From the NCBI GenBank assembly GCA_003517965.1, contig DOZO01000023.1, positions 64,043-108,324 of the forward strand: DNA of 44,282 bases, written 5' to 3'. Positions 35,079 to 44,209 of this stretch are shown in pieces (the first letter of the stretch is position 1; each line of letters begins with the position of its first letter). The translations under genes were made by a program, and so were the position numbers. The notes beneath the pieces were generated by a model. That model had not been told where the DNA came from. It did not search any database and was given only the letters and a program-made list of their open reading frames with translations. Source of the stretch: Desulfobulbaceae bacterium (GTDB lineage Bacteria; Desulfobacterota; Desulfobulbia; Desulfobulbales; Desulfurivibrionaceae).

Positions 35079-35147
35079 TGTTTTCTGTTGGGTATAGTAG
35101 TTTGTTTTTCTTGCAACGGTTCTGTCTTAGCGTGCAGACGCCAGTGG

Positions 35148-35651
35148 TTATTGTACGACAAATTCCGTAAAATAAATATTTTTGATATGGTCTGGTTTTA
35201 ATATCTCGTTGAAACGTTCCAGTAACTCATCATTTACCCGGATCTTGCCTTCTGGAGTCATGACCTCTTCAAAGCCAAGACTGGTGAGGACATTGATTAC
35301 GTTATGACGCAGCTTGGGAGTTGCCTTTGTGGCCTTGTCCACGGCCTCTTTGTTTTCAAGTTCGAGTTCGATCTTGACCTTAAGGTAGCGTTTCCCTCTC
35401 GGGTCAGTCAGGTTGACGACAAAGGCTTCCATGGCAAGCATTTCTCCGATTACCGGCGCGGCCTCTTTTTTTGCCTCTTCATGACCGGCAGCCTCTTCCG
35501 CAGCCGGTTTGGGGGATAGAAGAGTTTTATAGGCGAAAAAACCTCCGCCGCCAAGGACGAGAATGCTTACGCCAATGATGATGAAAAGAACCATTTTGGA
35601 TTTAGTTTCAGGAACCTGCTCTGTAGCCGGTGGTGTTTTTTCCGCAGCCAT
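35148..35651 (-). CDS. fliL: Flagellar basal body-associated protein FliL
   Basis: FliL surrounds or supports the stators. The 167-residue protein has one membrane helix (about 22-44), an Ala/Glu-rich linker (about 50-68) and the periplasmic FliL domain with LEAFVVNLTDPRGKRYLKV-like sequence and the typical ending KNIYFTEFVVQ. AAGGAG is eight bases from the ATG. It is the first gene of the fliL-flhA unit and is preceded by a sigma-54 promoter. Confidence 0.95.
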   Translation of the reverse strand: MAAEKTPPATEQVPETKSKMVLFIIIGVSILVLGGGGFFAYKTLLSPKPAAEEAAGHEEAKKEAAPVIGEMLAMEAFVVNLTDPRGKRYLKVKIELELENKEAVDKATKATPKLRHNVINVLTSLGFEEVMTPEGKIRVNDELLERFNEILKPDHIKNIYFTEFVVQ

Positions 35652-35719
35652 GGTTCTGTCTCCTTGAGGAAAAAGGAAAGCTCAAAACATACCTAAGCTC
35701 TCTCTTTGTTTTGATTGTA

Positions 35720-35737
35720 AAGCAAACATTGTGCCGT
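35720..35737 (-). promoter_or_regulatory. Sigma-54 promoter of the fliL-flhA operon
   Basis: On the minus strand this reads ACGGCACAATGTTTGCTT, with GG and GC 10 bases apart. Transcription would start near 35710, about 59 bases before fliL. The rest of the 35652-35942 gap is A/T-rich and shows no gene. Confidence 0.84.
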
Positions 35738-35942
35738 TAGACTTTTATTGCCTGTTACAGTATATGTAAATTATCGGTAATTCAATGTATTTCTAAAGAA
35801 AATAGTCAAGAAATCGGGAGTGATTGTGCGGATTTTTTTCGTCACAATTTTGACTTCACCCTGGCTGACCGTCAAAAAATAGCGCTTATTGGTAACCGTA
35901 ATCGTTCACTATGGGCACCAGAATTTAAGATAAACTCAGGTA

Positions 35943-38528
35943 TTATTCGGACTCGAAGAAGCACACCTTGTTGCGGCCCGAATGCTTGGCCTGGTACATC
36001 GCGGCGTCGGCGTGCTGCAGCAAGGCATCCATCGAATACCTTTTGCCGTGATAAAGGGCAACGCCGATGCTGGGTGAACTGTGATGCACAAAGTCGTTGA
36101 TCGGGTAAGGTTGCGCCAGTAACTTGCGGATTCTCTCGGCGACCAGACCCGCCCGGTGCAAGGCATCGTCGCAGTCGTTGCCGAGTTCTTCGACCATCAA
36201 CACGACGAATTCATCTCCACCGAAGCGTGCTACTGTATCGGTGTCGCGGATGGCGACTCGGAGGCGGGCGGCAACCTCGATCAGCATCAGGTCGCCGGCT
36301 TCGTGGCCTCTGGTGTCGTTTAAGGTCTTGAAATTGTCCATGTCGAGAAACAATACCGCTCCGTAGCTGTCATGGCGGACGGAGGCGGACAGAGCCGCGC
36401 GGAAACACTCGAGAAAGTAGCGGCGGTTGGCAAGCCCGGTCAACTGGTCATGGAATGCCAGGGAGCGGATCTCCTCCTCGTTTTGTCGCTGTTCGGTGAT
36501 GTCCTGCACCATCCCCAGTGAACGCAACGGCTCGCCCGAAACGCCGAAGAAGCTGGTGCAGTGTTCACGCAGCCATTTGACCCGGCCATCCTCAAACAGC
36601 AGCCGGTGTTCGATATTATAGGGCTGGTAGTCCGTAAGCGACTGCCGGTAGGCCTGATCCACCATCTCACGGTCCTCCGGGTGGATCACCCGCAGGAAAT
36701 TCTCGTAAGAGGGTCTGAACCGGGTCTGATCAATTTCGAATATCCGGTAGACCTCGTCCGACCACAGCAACATTCCGCTCTGCCAGTCCAGTTCCCAGCT
36801 GCCCAGTTTCCCCAGTCGCTGCGCTTCGTTGAGCAAGTCTTGCTGGTGCTGCGAGGCAAGATTGGCCTTTTTGCGCTCGCTGATGTCGCGGCTTGCCGCG
36901 TACAGAAATCCCTGCCCTGCGATCTCGATTCCTGAGCAGGCGATTTCGACCTCGAAGGTGCTGCCGTCCTTGCGGCGGTGTACGGTCTCGATAAGGGTAT
37001 TTCCGCCGATGAGTTCCCTGAACCGTGGCCACAATTCCTCTCCAGTCCACTGGGCATCCCAGTCGGTCACATTGAGCCCGGCTGCCTCCGCCTGTGAGTA
37101 CCCCAGCATCCGGCAGAAGGCCGGGTTGGCCTCCACCAGATTGCCCTGCATGTCCAGGAGATGAATGCCGTCCATCGCCGTCTGCATCAGGGTCTGATTG
37201 CGTTGCAGCAGGATTTCGACCTCGCGCATTTCATCGGCCAGCCGGTTGTTGACTACGGTCAATTCATGGGTGCGTTCGGCAACCTGCTGTTCCAGCCCGG
37301 TGTTGATTCGGACAATTTCCTGTTCCTTACGGGACAGCGCAGTCAGCATGGCGCTGATTGCCTCCGTGAGGCTGCCGATTTCTCCGCCGCCGCTGGCTGG
37401 CAAACAGACGTTGTCGGTGCCCGCAGTGATGCCTTCTGCGAAAAGGGTAAGCTCTCTGAGCGGCGCAAAGATACGGTGCAGGAGAATAAAGACGATAGCG
37501 CATATCAGGAACAGGGTTGTAAAGCCTGCCAGGATATGGTTTCGGGGAATTGTGATAAACTGTTGCCCCATCATGTCGGGAATGCGATAGATCAATAACA
37601 GGAACTGGGCGGGGTCGTCCGGGTTGTAATGGATTCGGCCGGCGGTGAGATAGTGTGGATCGGCTTGGGTCGCCACTCTTTTGAACGACAGGAAGTTCGG
37701 TGATTGTGGATCAAGCAGCGTGGCAATTTTGGAGAAATCCTTACGGACTTCCATCTTGTTCCCGGCCTCGGCGGTATCAAGCGCATCCGGACAGGGGAGG
37801 TACCGGCCCTGTCGGTCGGCGACGCAGGTTAAGACATCCACCGGTAAGCCGGCATTGGTGATTTGCAACAAGGAACTGATATCCATGCTGAGTACGATCA
37901 GGCCAAAAACTTTTCCTTCGCTGTCAAAGACCGGTACCGAGGCACGAATGATCGAAAATCCATGATGTTTAATTCTGTCCTCGTCCAGATGCAGAACGAA
38001 GTCCGAAAGATGTACCTGGCCTGGGGGCAGACCCAGGGTGGCGGTGTAATCATCAATCTCGGCCTTGGAGTGGGGACGGGAGGACGTATCTGCCTTGACC
38101 TGTTCGTCGTGATTGGTGAGGCGCAGGATATCGCGGTTCTGACCCGCAACCTCGATATAGATTGCTTCGTGGTAGTTTGGATTTGCCAGTAAAAAAGGGG
38201 ACAAAATCTGCTGCAGACGCGCTTCCCACTGCAACCTGGTGTTGCCGTCGCGGGCATCGAAGCCGTTGTTACGCGCGGCGCGCATGATGCCGTAAACTGG
38301 CGGAACGTTGGCCAGGAACTGCACGTCGCGGCGCAGGGTGACGAAGGCCTGGGTCAGGCGCAATTCGTTGGTGCGAAAGGCCTTTTCCATCTGGGCTTGG
38401 CGTTGGCTGAAATAGACCTCACGCAGATGCGCTTCCTCGACGAACAGCAGCGTCAGGGCGCCTATCGCCACCAGGATCATGGCGCTGCCGGTAATACGCA
38501 TGGATAACGGAAGGTCGTGCAGCTTCAT
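35943..38528 (-). CDS. Membrane-bound PAS-PAS-GGDEF diguanylate cyclase
   Basis: This protein of 861 residues should make the second messenger c-di-GMP. It has a membrane helix near the N terminus (about 10-30), a long periplasmic Cache-like sensor region (about 35-325), a second membrane helix (about 330-352), a HAMP-like linker, a coiled coil, two PAS domains (about 430-690) and a C-terminal GGDEF domain. The active-site loop RFGGDEF and an inhibitory RxxD site (RDTD, five residues ahead of GGDEF) are intact, so it should be active and feedback-controlled. No EAL domain is present. ATG at 38528 is preferred over ATG at 38534 because GGAG lies six bases ahead of it. It lies upstream of fliL on the same strand. 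Confidence 0.92.
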   Translation of the reverse strand: MKLHDLPLSMRITGSAMILVAIGALTLLFVEEAHLREVYFSQRQAQMEKAFRTNELRLTQAFVTLRRDVQFLANVPPVYGIMRAARNNGFDARDGNTRLQWEARLQQILSPFLLANPNYHEAIYIEVAGQNRDILRLTNHDEQVKADTSSRPHSKAEIDDYTATLGLPPGQVHLSDFVLHLDEDRIKHHGFSIIRASVPVFDSEGKVFGLIVLSMDISSLLQITNAGLPVDVLTCVADRQGRYLPCPDALDTAEAGNKMEVRKDFSKIATLLDPQSPNFLSFKRVATQADPHYLTAGRIHYNPDDPAQFLLLIYRIPDMMGQQFITIPRNHILAGFTTLFLICAIVFILLHRIFAPLRELTLFAEGITAGTDNVCLPASGGGEIGSLTEAISAMLTALSRKEQEIVRINTGLEQQVAERTHELTVVNNRLADEMREVEILLQRNQTLMQTAMDGIHLLDMQGNLVEANPAFCRMLGYSQAEAAGLNVTDWDAQWTGEELWPRFRELIGGNTLIETVHRRKDGSTFEVEIACSGIEIAGQGFLYAASRDISERKKANLASQHQQDLLNEAQRLGKLGSWELDWQSGMLLWSDEVYRIFEIDQTRFRPSYENFLRVIHPEDREMVDQAYRQSLTDYQPYNIEHRLLFEDGRVKWLREHCTSFFGVSGEPLRSLGMVQDITEQRQNEEEIRSLAFHDQLTGLANRRYFLECFRAALSASVRHDSYGAVLFLDMDNFKTLNDTRGHEAGDLMLIEVAARLRVAIRDTDTVARFGGDEFVVLMVEELGNDCDDALHRAGLVAERIRKLLAQPYPINDFVHHSSPSIGVALYHGKRYSMDALLQHADAAMYQAKHSGRNKVCFFESE

Positions 38529-38676
38529 GGGCATCTCCGCCTCAAAATGACTTTGAACTTATGAGATATACCATCTTATCAGAGAAAGTTTTTTTTGGCC
38601 AACAATCGTATTGTGGACAATGCGCTCTCTGGCGGTAATCAAGGGATGAGGCGGGGCCGGGATTTTCTGCGCCCCA

Positions 38677-41259
38677 TCAGGATCGAGTCGTTACAGTGAG
38701 TGCTTTTTTGGCCGCGCCGAGGAGAATATCCTTGGCCACCGGCTTATTCAGATAATCTCTAATGCCACTTGCCAGCGCCTGCTCTCGGTTGATGAGCTCA
38801 CTGTGCCCGGTGCAAAGAATAACCGGAGTTCGCGGGCTTACGGTCATGATTTCCTGGGCCAGTTCGGCGCCGGTCATCTGCGGCATGGTCATGTCGGTGA
38901 TCACCAGATCGAATCTGGCCGGATTTTTCCTGAACTCGGCCAGGGCGGCAGCAGCCCCGGCAAAGGTCGAAACCTGGTAGCCGTTGCCGGTAAGAATCGC
39001 GAAGAACACCTCTCTGACTTGTTTTTCGTCGTCAACCAGCATGATCATCTCCCCCTTGCCGGCAAGCTCTTCCTGATTCACCGGTTTCTGGTTTGGGGCA
39101 CTTTTCTCCCCGGTCAGCGGCAGATAAACATGAAAACTTGTGCCCTGGCCGGGTTCGCTATACACCGTAATGTGACCATGGTGGCTTTTGATAATGCCAT
39201 GCACTACAGCTAAGCCAATCCCGGTTCCTTCTCCGATTTTTTTGGTGGTGAAGTAAGGCTCAAAGATCTTTTCCTGTATCTCTGCAGGGATACCGGGGCC
39301 GGTATCGCTCACCTCAAGCCGCAAATATTTGCCCGGGGTGAGATTGGCATAACCGTAATCTTTCTCGCTTATGATCATTTCTTTTAGGGAAACGGCCAAA
39401 GTGCCACCGGTTTCCCGCATGGCCTGGTAGGCGTTGGTGCAGAGGTTCATGATCACCTGATGGATCTGGGTGGGATCGGCCAGAACCAGGCCGTTTGCCG
39501 TGATCTCCTGCTTGATTTCGATGGTAGCCGGGAGAGAGGCGCGCAGCATCTTAAGCGCCTCCTTGATGATCAGGGAAATCTGCAGGGGTTGCTTTTGTTG
39601 TTCCGCCTTGCGGCTGAAAGCGAGAATCTGGGCTACCAGTTCCTTGGCCCGGATCGCGCCTTTTTGCAGCTCTTCCAGATAGTGGCGGTATTTATCCGGA
39701 TTTTTTTCCAGCATGGCCAGCTCGTTATAGCCGAAGATGATGGCCAGGATATTGTTGAAATCATGGGCGATGCCGCCAGCCAGGGTGCCGATGGCCTCCA
39801 TCTTCTGGGCCTGGCGCAATTGAGTTTCGAGTTGCTTTTTTTCCGCTTCAGTCTGCTTGTTTTTTTCACTCAGGGCGTGCTCACGGCGGTAGAAAAAAAG
39901 CAGACTCGTAAGGCCGATCAGCCAGATGCCGACATGGGACAAGGCGAGAGTGGTGCTGCTGGTCAGGGAGCGCGCGAGAAAGGGGACGAGGGGGATGGAA
40001 GAGCTGATGCCCCCGCGGAGATCGCCAAGCTTGTAGCCCTGCTGGGCATGACATTTAAGGCAACCGGCTTCGGCGAAAAGTGGCAGCATCATCCTCAGGT
40101 ATGGTTGACCCTGCAGGTAGTTTACCTCTACCAGTTCCCTGCTTCCCTGGAGGAAGCCGCGCATGGCCTTGATCTGCCAGGCATCCGGGGCGTTTGCCGG
40201 GTTGAGCGGCTTGAGGCTGGTGATCTGACTCCTGGTGCCGTAGTCGTCGCCGAAATCGTGCTGCATTTCGCGGAGCATGTAGGCCGGGTTCATCAGGGTC
40301 AGGGCAATACCGGAAGTGGTGACTACATCACGGTTGGGTATCTGGAGATAAGGATTGGGCGGCGTGTGTTCGGTGGGTTTTACATAAACTCCGCCGTGCG
40401 AGGTCGCCCACTTGCGAAAGCTGATATCCTTATCGATATTGGCTTTCGCGGCAATCCTGGCCGATTCCAGCAGGTAATGGCCCTGTTGGTGCAGGCCCCA
40501 GCCAAGGGAGATGAAAACCATCAAGCTCCAGACGGCGAACATCAGGGCGTATCTGCCGGTGATGGGCCAGGATAAATCAGATGGCCAGGCGCCGAGAATA
40601 ACCGTTGTGCCGAGGAGGACAAAGAGGGTGGCAGTGGGAACCGACATCAGGGTCATACCCCAGAACCCGAAGACGCCGATGGACTGTGAAAGGTAGGAAA
40701 GGATGGCGGCAAGGCCGCCTGCCATTACCAGCGAACCGCAAATAACCGCAGCCAAGAATTTGGCGGTGCTTTTCCGGAAAAAGGAACCAAGGACGAGGCT
40801 TGCCGCCAGCAGGATGAAACAGGTCGCGGTGTCCGGCGCCATGCGACCAGGGCGCGAGGTGCCCACCGTGTTGGCCGGTTCGGCAATCAGCCACTGGTCA
40901 AAGCCTGGATTCCAGGAAAAGAGATATTCAGATAGAGTCAAGAGGCCGATCAGACCACAGAACAGGGCCGGTACTCTGGCCGTCACCCTAAGCTGGGAAC
41001 CGGCAGGCTGGCAGGAGAAAATCAGGGCTGTTCCGGCCAGAATAAAGCAAACTGCGGCGTTGACCTTCATTGATACCCAATCGGGCAGAAGACTTTTCAA
41101 AAGGGTGATGTCAAAAATCCAGCCCAGAATAACAAGTATCCCGGCGAGAATGGTCAAGGCCCCTGTTGTAAAGGTGATGCGCCTCAGCCAGCGGAGCGAA
41201 TGAATGCCGGGTTGCGCCGGTAGCTCTGGCTGATGTTGATTTTTGTTGTCATGGTCCAT
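38677..41259 (-). CDS. Hybrid histidine kinase with a c-type heme-binding sensor domain
   Basis: The 860-residue protein has an N-terminal multi-helix membrane domain (about 28-255), then a periplasmic domain resembling DUF3365 (about 260-430) that ends in CLKCH (C400, C403, H404), a c-type heme attachment motif followed by GYKLGDLRGGIS. Another membrane helix (about 438-458) leads to a coiled coil, a HisKA domain with His499 in GGIAHDFNN, an HATPase domain with DTGPGIP and GTGIGLAVVHG, and a C-terminal receiver domain with phosphoacceptor near Asp789 (VITDMTMPQMTG). It is likely a redox or gas sensor that passes a signal by phosphotransfer. No DNA-binding partner is encoded next to it. Confidence 0.9.
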   Translation of the reverse strand: MDHDNKNQHQPELPAQPGIHSLRWLRRITFTTGALTILAGILVILGWIFDITLLKSLLPDWVSMKVNAAVCFILAGTALIFSCQPAGSQLRVTARVPALFCGLIGLLTLSEYLFSWNPGFDQWLIAEPANTVGTSRPGRMAPDTATCFILLAASLVLGSFFRKSTAKFLAAVICGSLVMAGGLAAILSYLSQSIGVFGFWGMTLMSVPTATLFVLLGTTVILGAWPSDLSWPITGRYALMFAVWSLMVFISLGWGLHQQGHYLLESARIAAKANIDKDISFRKWATSHGGVYVKPTEHTPPNPYLQIPNRDVVTTSGIALTLMNPAYMLREMQHDFGDDYGTRSQITSLKPLNPANAPDAWQIKAMRGFLQGSRELVEVNYLQGQPYLRMMLPLFAEAGCLKCHAQQGYKLGDLRGGISSSIPLVPFLARSLTSSTTLALSHVGIWLIGLTSLLFFYRREHALSEKNKQTEAEKKQLETQLRQAQKMEAIGTLAGGIAHDFNNILAIIFGYNELAMLEKNPDKYRHYLEELQKGAIRAKELVAQILAFSRKAEQQKQPLQISLIIKEALKMLRASLPATIEIKQEITANGLVLADPTQIHQVIMNLCTNAYQAMRETGGTLAVSLKEMIISEKDYGYANLTPGKYLRLEVSDTGPGIPAEIQEKIFEPYFTTKKIGEGTGIGLAVVHGIIKSHHGHITVYSEPGQGTSFHVYLPLTGEKSAPNQKPVNQEELAGKGEMIMLVDDEKQVREVFFAILTGNGYQVSTFAGAAAALAEFRKNPARFDLVITDMTMPQMTGAELAQEIMTVSPRTPVILCTGHSELINREQALASGIRDYLNKPVAKDILLGAAKKALTVTTRS

Positions 41260-41458
41260 AAGTGGATATTAGCAGAGGCTGGTGATAAAATAAAGCCGGA
41301 TAGCGATGTTTAGAAAACTATTTAGGAGGCGTTACGAAATAATCTTTGTTTGCTTGACCATTTCGTTTACGGCTCTTTATGCCGTTGAGGTCATCTAAAT
41401 GACGACATTATTTTGTTACAACGGCTTAGTGTTGTGTTCGTTTGTGTGCGTGATAACG

Positions 41459-41485
41459 GTATTTCGGGGACAATATATAAAACTA
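41459..41485. repeat. Element GTATTTCGGGG...TATAAAACTA, copy 1
   Basis: GTATTTCGGGG (41459-41469) and TATAAAACTA (41476-41485) lie 3' of the PhnD-like/diguanylate cyclase pair. The same two words recur in the same order at 44173-44209, on the other side of the pair. The 41260-41537 gap otherwise shows no gene. Confidence 0.45.
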
Positions 41486-41537
41486 TTCTGTCTTAGGTTT
41501 CGGCTCCCGAATTTTTGGCCGCCAGGAGGTAGGCAGC

Positions 41538-42770
41538 TCACCCTGTCGACAGTGCATTCGGCACAGAAGCCAGGCTGTCTTCGGCTGAGTGCAGGGAAAT
41601 CTCTACCCGGTTTCGCCCTTGATTCTTGGCGCTATAAAGGGCGCTGTCCGCTTTGTGAATCAACTGTTCAGGCTGATGCTTATTATCGGGGACCATAGCC
41701 GCAACTCCTACACTAATGGTAACCCTCTCAAAGGGTGATCTGGCGTGGGGCAGCTCAAGAGCTTCGACTGAGGCGCGAACCATCTCAGCACGTTGCAGAG
41801 CATTGGCCGCATCCGTATCCGTGGCAATCATGACAAATTCCTCTCCGCCGTAGCGTGCGGCCAAATCGCTGGAACGGCGGGAATTCGTTTGCAAAATTTC
41901 GGCAATTTTGCGCAGACAATCATCGCCTGTCTGGTGCCCGTAATGATCGTTGTAGTTTTTGAAAAGATCGACGTCGATCATCACCAGGGCAAGAGATTGT
42001 CTGGATCTGGCTGCCCGTTGCCATTCATTTGTCAGCACTTCGTCGAAACGGCGACGATTGGCAATACCTGTCAGCCCATCTGTATTTGAGAGCATTGCCA
42101 TCCTGCTATTGGCGGCCTCAAGTTCCCTGGTACGCTCGACCACTTTTTGTTCGAGTTCGTTGTGGGATTGGCGCAGTGCCTGCTTGGCCAATCTTTGCTC
42201 TGTTACATCAAAGCGAATAGCGACGAATTTTATCGGTTTCCCCGGGACGTCCAGCACCGGGGTAATCGCAGTGGCCATCCAGCGCAGTTTTCCCTGGCGA
42301 GTGCGAATGGCGATTTCTCCGTTCCAGACCTGGCCGGTCGAAATGGTGTACCAAAGTTTGGCGAAGAATTCGTGAGGATGTTCGTTAGAGTTGATGATAC
42401 TGTGGGGGTGGCCCAGCAGATCCTTAGCCCTGTAACCGGTTAAAGCGCAGAATTTTTCGTTGGCGTAGGTGATGATGCCTGCCAGATCAAATTCGGTTAC
42501 CAAAGCGGCGTTATCGATGGCGCGCCGTTGATCGGCCAAGCTTGCAAGCAAGGCTTCGAGATTGACCGCCATTTGGTTGAAGGCCCCCAAGGTCATTCGC
42601 ATTTCCGGGGCATCGCCCGGAGATTCGTTTACCCGCTCGGCAAGATCACCAACGGCGATGTGCCGTGCTGCTTTAATGAGACGTGCCAGGGGAGCGAGAA
42701 TGCCACGCAGAAAAACGACAAGCAAAAAGATCATCAAGGCCAGCATCGCGGCCAGCAGCCAGATGTTCAA
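41538..42770 (-). pseudogene. HAMP-PAS-GGDEF diguanylate cyclase, downstream part of a gene split by TGA
   Basis: The 410-codon frame encodes a membrane helix (about 3-24), a HAMP domain (about 25-75), a PAS domain (about 85-195), a coiled coil and a GGDEF-type cyclase domain with RYGGEEF and an RxxD inhibitory site (RSSD). It is in the same frame as the upstream fragment ending at 42783. Reading through the TGA (42783-42785) joins the periplasmic domain, this membrane helix and the HAMP domain into one 568-residue protein of normal build. A TTG at 42770 has no ribosome site, so independent translation is doubtful. A TGG-to-TGA change would explain the stop. If the stop is real and not bypassed, the cyclase is not made in membrane-bound form. 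Confidence 0.85.
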
Positions 42771-42782
42771 AACTACGCTTTG

Positions 42783-43244
42783 TCAGAGCCGGTTTTCCTT
42801 GGGCACCGCGGTAAAGGAGACTTTGATCGTACCGTAAGACACACCGCCGACCACCAGATCGTGCGAGACCTCGGTATGACCGATACCTACCAGTAAGGCG
42901 AACCACTCCGGTCTGGCGGCGACTGCACTGCCGCTACGCGCCACCAAAGGGGGCAGGCCTTCTTCCTGCCAGCTCACTGAAGCGATATTTTCCCGGCGAG
43001 CCCGTATTCGCAGTATCTCCTCAATGGTGGCGTAATCACCGATGATGACCTCTTTAGCAAGCTCCTGGGCCAACACGGTCAGCGTGACCTCGGCTTCGTT
43101 ATTTATATCGTGGTGATATTCGCGCGTTTCCTTGATGGTCGTCAGCGCTACAGTAGTGATGCCGACGGTCAACAGCACGGCGGCTATGCCGATAATCAGG
43201 CGCAGCCGCAGGGAAACCCGCCTGTTCAGCCGATCCAGGATCAT
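42783..43244 (-). pseudogene. N-terminal sensor part of the split diguanylate cyclase
   Basis: The 153-residue fragment has a cytoplasmic N terminus, one membrane helix (about 14-36) and a periplasmic sensor region (about 37-150). It stops at TGA just where the second membrane helix of a HAMP-type receptor should begin. The next codons in frame encode that helix and the rest of the cyclase. Its ATG overlaps the stop of the PhnD-like frame (ATGA), so the two were meant to be co-translated. Confidence 0.82.
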
Positions 43245-44085
43245 TCATTCACCAGGGGCAAGGTGGTGTTGCGGTAAAAACGGCGGTAATTTTCATAGTC
43301 TTTGTTGTCGGAGGCAACAAAGCCGGTTTCAGATGTTGTTTTGAGCAGTTCGGTGCCGGCTTGCAGGATTTTTCGGCCTTCTTCATCCTGGCTCATTTTA
43401 ACCAGGGCATTTCTAACCGCCTCCACCTTGTCGCGAGGCACCTAGGATGCGCCATTACCGGCAAATCCAGATAGGCTTCCGATTGCCAGATGGTGCGGTA
43501 AAGGAAGTGTTCCCGGCGGGCATAGCTCTCCATGACCTGGGCGTTTACCGCAGCGGCGATAATCCGCCCGGCTTTCAACTGGCCCATTACCCCCTCCTGA
43601 TTGCCGGCAAAGGTTGGTTTTACCTCGACGCCGGCCTTGAGCAGTGCGTCCATCGGCACCCAGTAGCCGACAAAAGCTTCAGGCGAGGGAAAGCCAACTT
43701 CCTTGCCAGCCAGGTCTGTCAGCGTTTTTACTGGAGAGGTCTCGGGCACTACGATGGCGCCCTGGATGCCTTTTCCGGCAGGCCGGGCGATCACCCGCCA
43801 GCCAAGGAGATCACGTTTTGGGGTAAACAGATGATTAGTATAAGCAAAAGCAAAGTCACCACGCACGGTCATCGCTGTGGTCTCGGGGGCGGTGCGCCCC
43901 ATTTTCAGGCGCAAGGGCACCCCGCTTCGCACACTAACATAGCTAAGAATTGGGTTCCAGTACTGTGCGGTCAGTGTCGCGCTGCGCTGGTTAAGAACGC
44001 TAAAAAACAGCGGCTCTTCGGCAAAGGCTTTAGTGCAGAATAGACAAAGGCCGCATAACACGGCAATTCTAAGCGTTGTCATCAT
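43241..44085 (-). pseudogene. PhnD-like periplasmic binding protein, broken by a frameshift
   Basis: The frame from 44085 encodes a signal peptide (about 1-22, LCGLCLFCTKAFA) and a PhnD-type substrate-binding domain with the family segments RGDFAFAYTNH, GKEVGFPSPEAFVGYW and LDLPVMAHPR. It then leaves the family and stops at 43393. The rest of the domain (VPRDKVEAVRNALVKMSQDE) lies in another frame that ends at 43241. The break is at the end of the shared CATCCTAGGTGCC (about 43437-43449), consistent with loss of one base, perhaps a G of a G run. GGGAG precedes the ATG. PhnD-like proteins bind phosphonates or related anions. Here the pairing with a cyclase gene suggests a sensor role rather than transport, since no ABC permease gene is present. 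Confidence 0.85.
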
Positions 44086-44172
44086 TGCTTAGCTCCCAGT
44101 GGATATAATTTTTCCTGCTGTAATTGGTTTATCGTACTTTTATAATCAAGATGGGTTAATGAGCAGATCTCT

Positions 44173-44209
44173 GTATTTCGGGGTATTTCTGAGATAGTTT
44201 ATAAAACTA
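44173..44209. repeat. Element GTATTTCGGGG...TATAAAACTA, copy 2
   Basis: GTATTTCGGGG (44173-44183) and TATAAAACTA (44200-44209) repeat the words found at 41459-41485. This copy lies upstream of the PhnD-like gene. The spacing between the two words differs between copies (6 and 16 bases). Confidence 0.45.

Noticed and set aside
39460..40575. 371-residue open frame opposite the hybrid kinase
   Set aside because: It is antisense to a gene with clear domains. The length reflects codon bias on the opposite strand.
42783..42785. TGA as a selenocysteine codon in the split cyclase
   Set aside because: The position is a membrane boundary in a signalling protein with no redox role, and I see no convincing SECIS-like hairpin just after it. 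A Trp-to-stop change is simpler.
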